NCBI RefSeq assembly: GCF_002933465.1
Contig: NZ_PSZE01000024.1
Coordinates: forward strand, 1 to 64,000
Direction of reading: 5' to 3'
Length of the DNA stretch: 64,000 nt
From: Nocardia nova
GTDB taxonomy: Bacteria; Actinomycetota; Actinomycetes; Mycobacteriales; Mycobacteriaceae
This document shows, piece after piece, positions 63,411 through 64,000 of the stretch. The translations under genes were made by a program, and so were the position numbers. Within the stretch, counting starts at the first letter, position 1. Each line of letters opens with the position of its first letter. Under the pieces are notes generated by a model. That model did not search any database, had not been told where the DNA came from, and worked only from the letters and a program-made list of their open reading frames with translations.

Positions 63411-64000
63411 TCAGCAGCGGGCGGTGCGCGCGGCCTGCAGCAGCGCCGAATCCACGTCCGGGCCGTTGGGCGCCGGATTTTTCAAGGCGCGCAACACTTC
63501 CTCGGCATCGGTGCTCGGCTGCAGATCGTTGCCGAACAGCGTGCCCAGGGCCAGGTCGACGGTGTCGTCGGTGCGCTGATCCTCGATCAGCTCCGCGCAC
63601 GGCGCGACGAGCTGGACGGCGGCCGCGGCCGGGCGACCGCTCACGCCATAGCGGATCTGGCCGGTGCAGACCAGGTCGCCGTTCAGGTAGACCGGATCGT
63701 TGCCGAAGACGGGAGCCGGCGGGCTGGCGAAGCCGTAGTCACCGAGCTTGGACGCGATGTGCTCGGCCAGGCCGCGCTGGCCGGAACCGTTGAGCACCCG
63801 CACCTTGGCCTGAGCCAGCGGCGCCGGCTCCACATCGTGCAGCCGCGACGGGGACACCACCTCGCCCAGCGGCGCGGGCTGCGGGGAGTTCGGATCCGAA
63901 GCGGGGGCCGGCGAATTGCAGGCCATCGCGGTATGGGTGGTGTCGGCGGTGGTCAGCGCCTTGATCCACACGATTGCGCAGATGAGGGCGAGAACCGCGA
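63411..64000 (-). CDS. cei: Cei, cell-envelope-integrity protein with LytR_C domain, 5' end outside window
   Basis: The frame stays open past position 64000, so the N-terminus is missing. Visible: a membrane helix (AVLALICAIVWIKALTTA), a Pro/Ser-rich linker, then two LytR_C-like units (VRVLNGSGQRGLAEHIASKL; the second ends in AARTARC). Matches M. tuberculosis Rv2700, required for cell envelope integrity, in position and layout. Cys residues (LVCTGQIRYG, APCAEL) could form a disulfide outside the membrane. Confidence 0.9.
   Translation of the reverse strand, partial: AVLALICAIVWIKALTTADTTHTAMACNSPAPASDPNSPQPAPLGEVVSPSRLHDVEPAPLAQAKVRVLNGSGQRGLAEHIASKLGDYGFASPPAPVFGNDPVYLNGDLVCTGQIRYGVSGRPAAAAVQLVAPCAELIEDQRTDDTVDLALGTLFGNDLQPSTDAEEVLRALKNPAPNGPDVDSALLQAARTARC

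Overview
The window is high-GC actinobacterial chromosome from a mycolic-acid-type genus, most likely Nocardia or a close relative. The evidence is codon use (G/C at third positions, many GTG starts), Lsr2, IdeR, SigA/SigB, polyphosphate glucokinase, DUF3039/DUF3099 genes, and a gene order resembling the Mycobacterium tuberculosis Rv2700-Rv2720 interval (lexA, chiZ, nrdR, PhzF, PAC2, DUF4192, ideR, sigB, DUF3099, DUF3039, YihY, sigA, ppgK, suhB, cei), with extra genes inserted. That comparison is from memory, not a search. I see no rRNA, tRNA, CRISPR array, insertion sequence or prophage.

Layout. 1-6.8 kb: 3'-truncated PucR-type regulator, an SRPBCC/acyl-CoA synthetase fusion, a broken Ag85-like esterase, a diguanylate cyclase translationally coupled to a SAM-dependent methyltransferase, and lsr2. 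7-9.2 kb: CDF metal exporter behind a palindromic operator, and a CtaG-like membrane protein. 9.3-16 kb: lexA and chiZ diverging from two SOS boxes, a short unknown ORF, nrdR, hrpA. 16-19.7 kb: two decayed Pr6Pr-like genes, a class III aminotransferase, a DUF5134 membrane protein, PhzF. 19.8-23.6 kb: ahpCD opposite oxyR, an MBL hydrolase, a GGCT-like protein. 23.7-26 kb: a two-gene polyamine operon, ornithine-type decarboxylase followed by an AdoMetDC-spermidine-synthase fusion. 26.2-34.8 kb: Ski2-like helicase, PAC2 protein, lipoprotein, DUF4192, ideR-galE. 35-41.8 kb: acuC overlapping a GNAT/acyl-CoA-synthetase (Pat) gene, then ppc. 42-47.8 kb: sigB with a stress-sigma promoter, methyltransferase, DUF3099, DUF3039, a wrecked PHB-depolymerase-like esterase, YihY. 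48-54.5 kb: SF2 helicase, TetR/SDR pair, SWIM-SNF2 pair, second TetR. 54.5-64 kb: small zinc protein, DUF952, KhtTU-like K+/H+ system, rhomboid-like protein, CPA1 antiporter, sigA, ppgK, suhB, cei (runs off the end).

Themes. Stress regulation dominates: SOS (LexA), peroxide (OxyR-AhpCD), iron (IdeR), alternative sigma (SigB), xenogeneic silencing (Lsr2), K+/Na+ homeostasis. Three loci show real gene decay, with deletions, single-base frameshifts and in one case an 11-bp tandem duplication. The most interesting intact units are the polyamine fusion operon, the overlapping deacetylase/acetyltransferase pair, the c-di-GMP/methyltransferase pair, and two divergent TetR loci with clear operator architecture.
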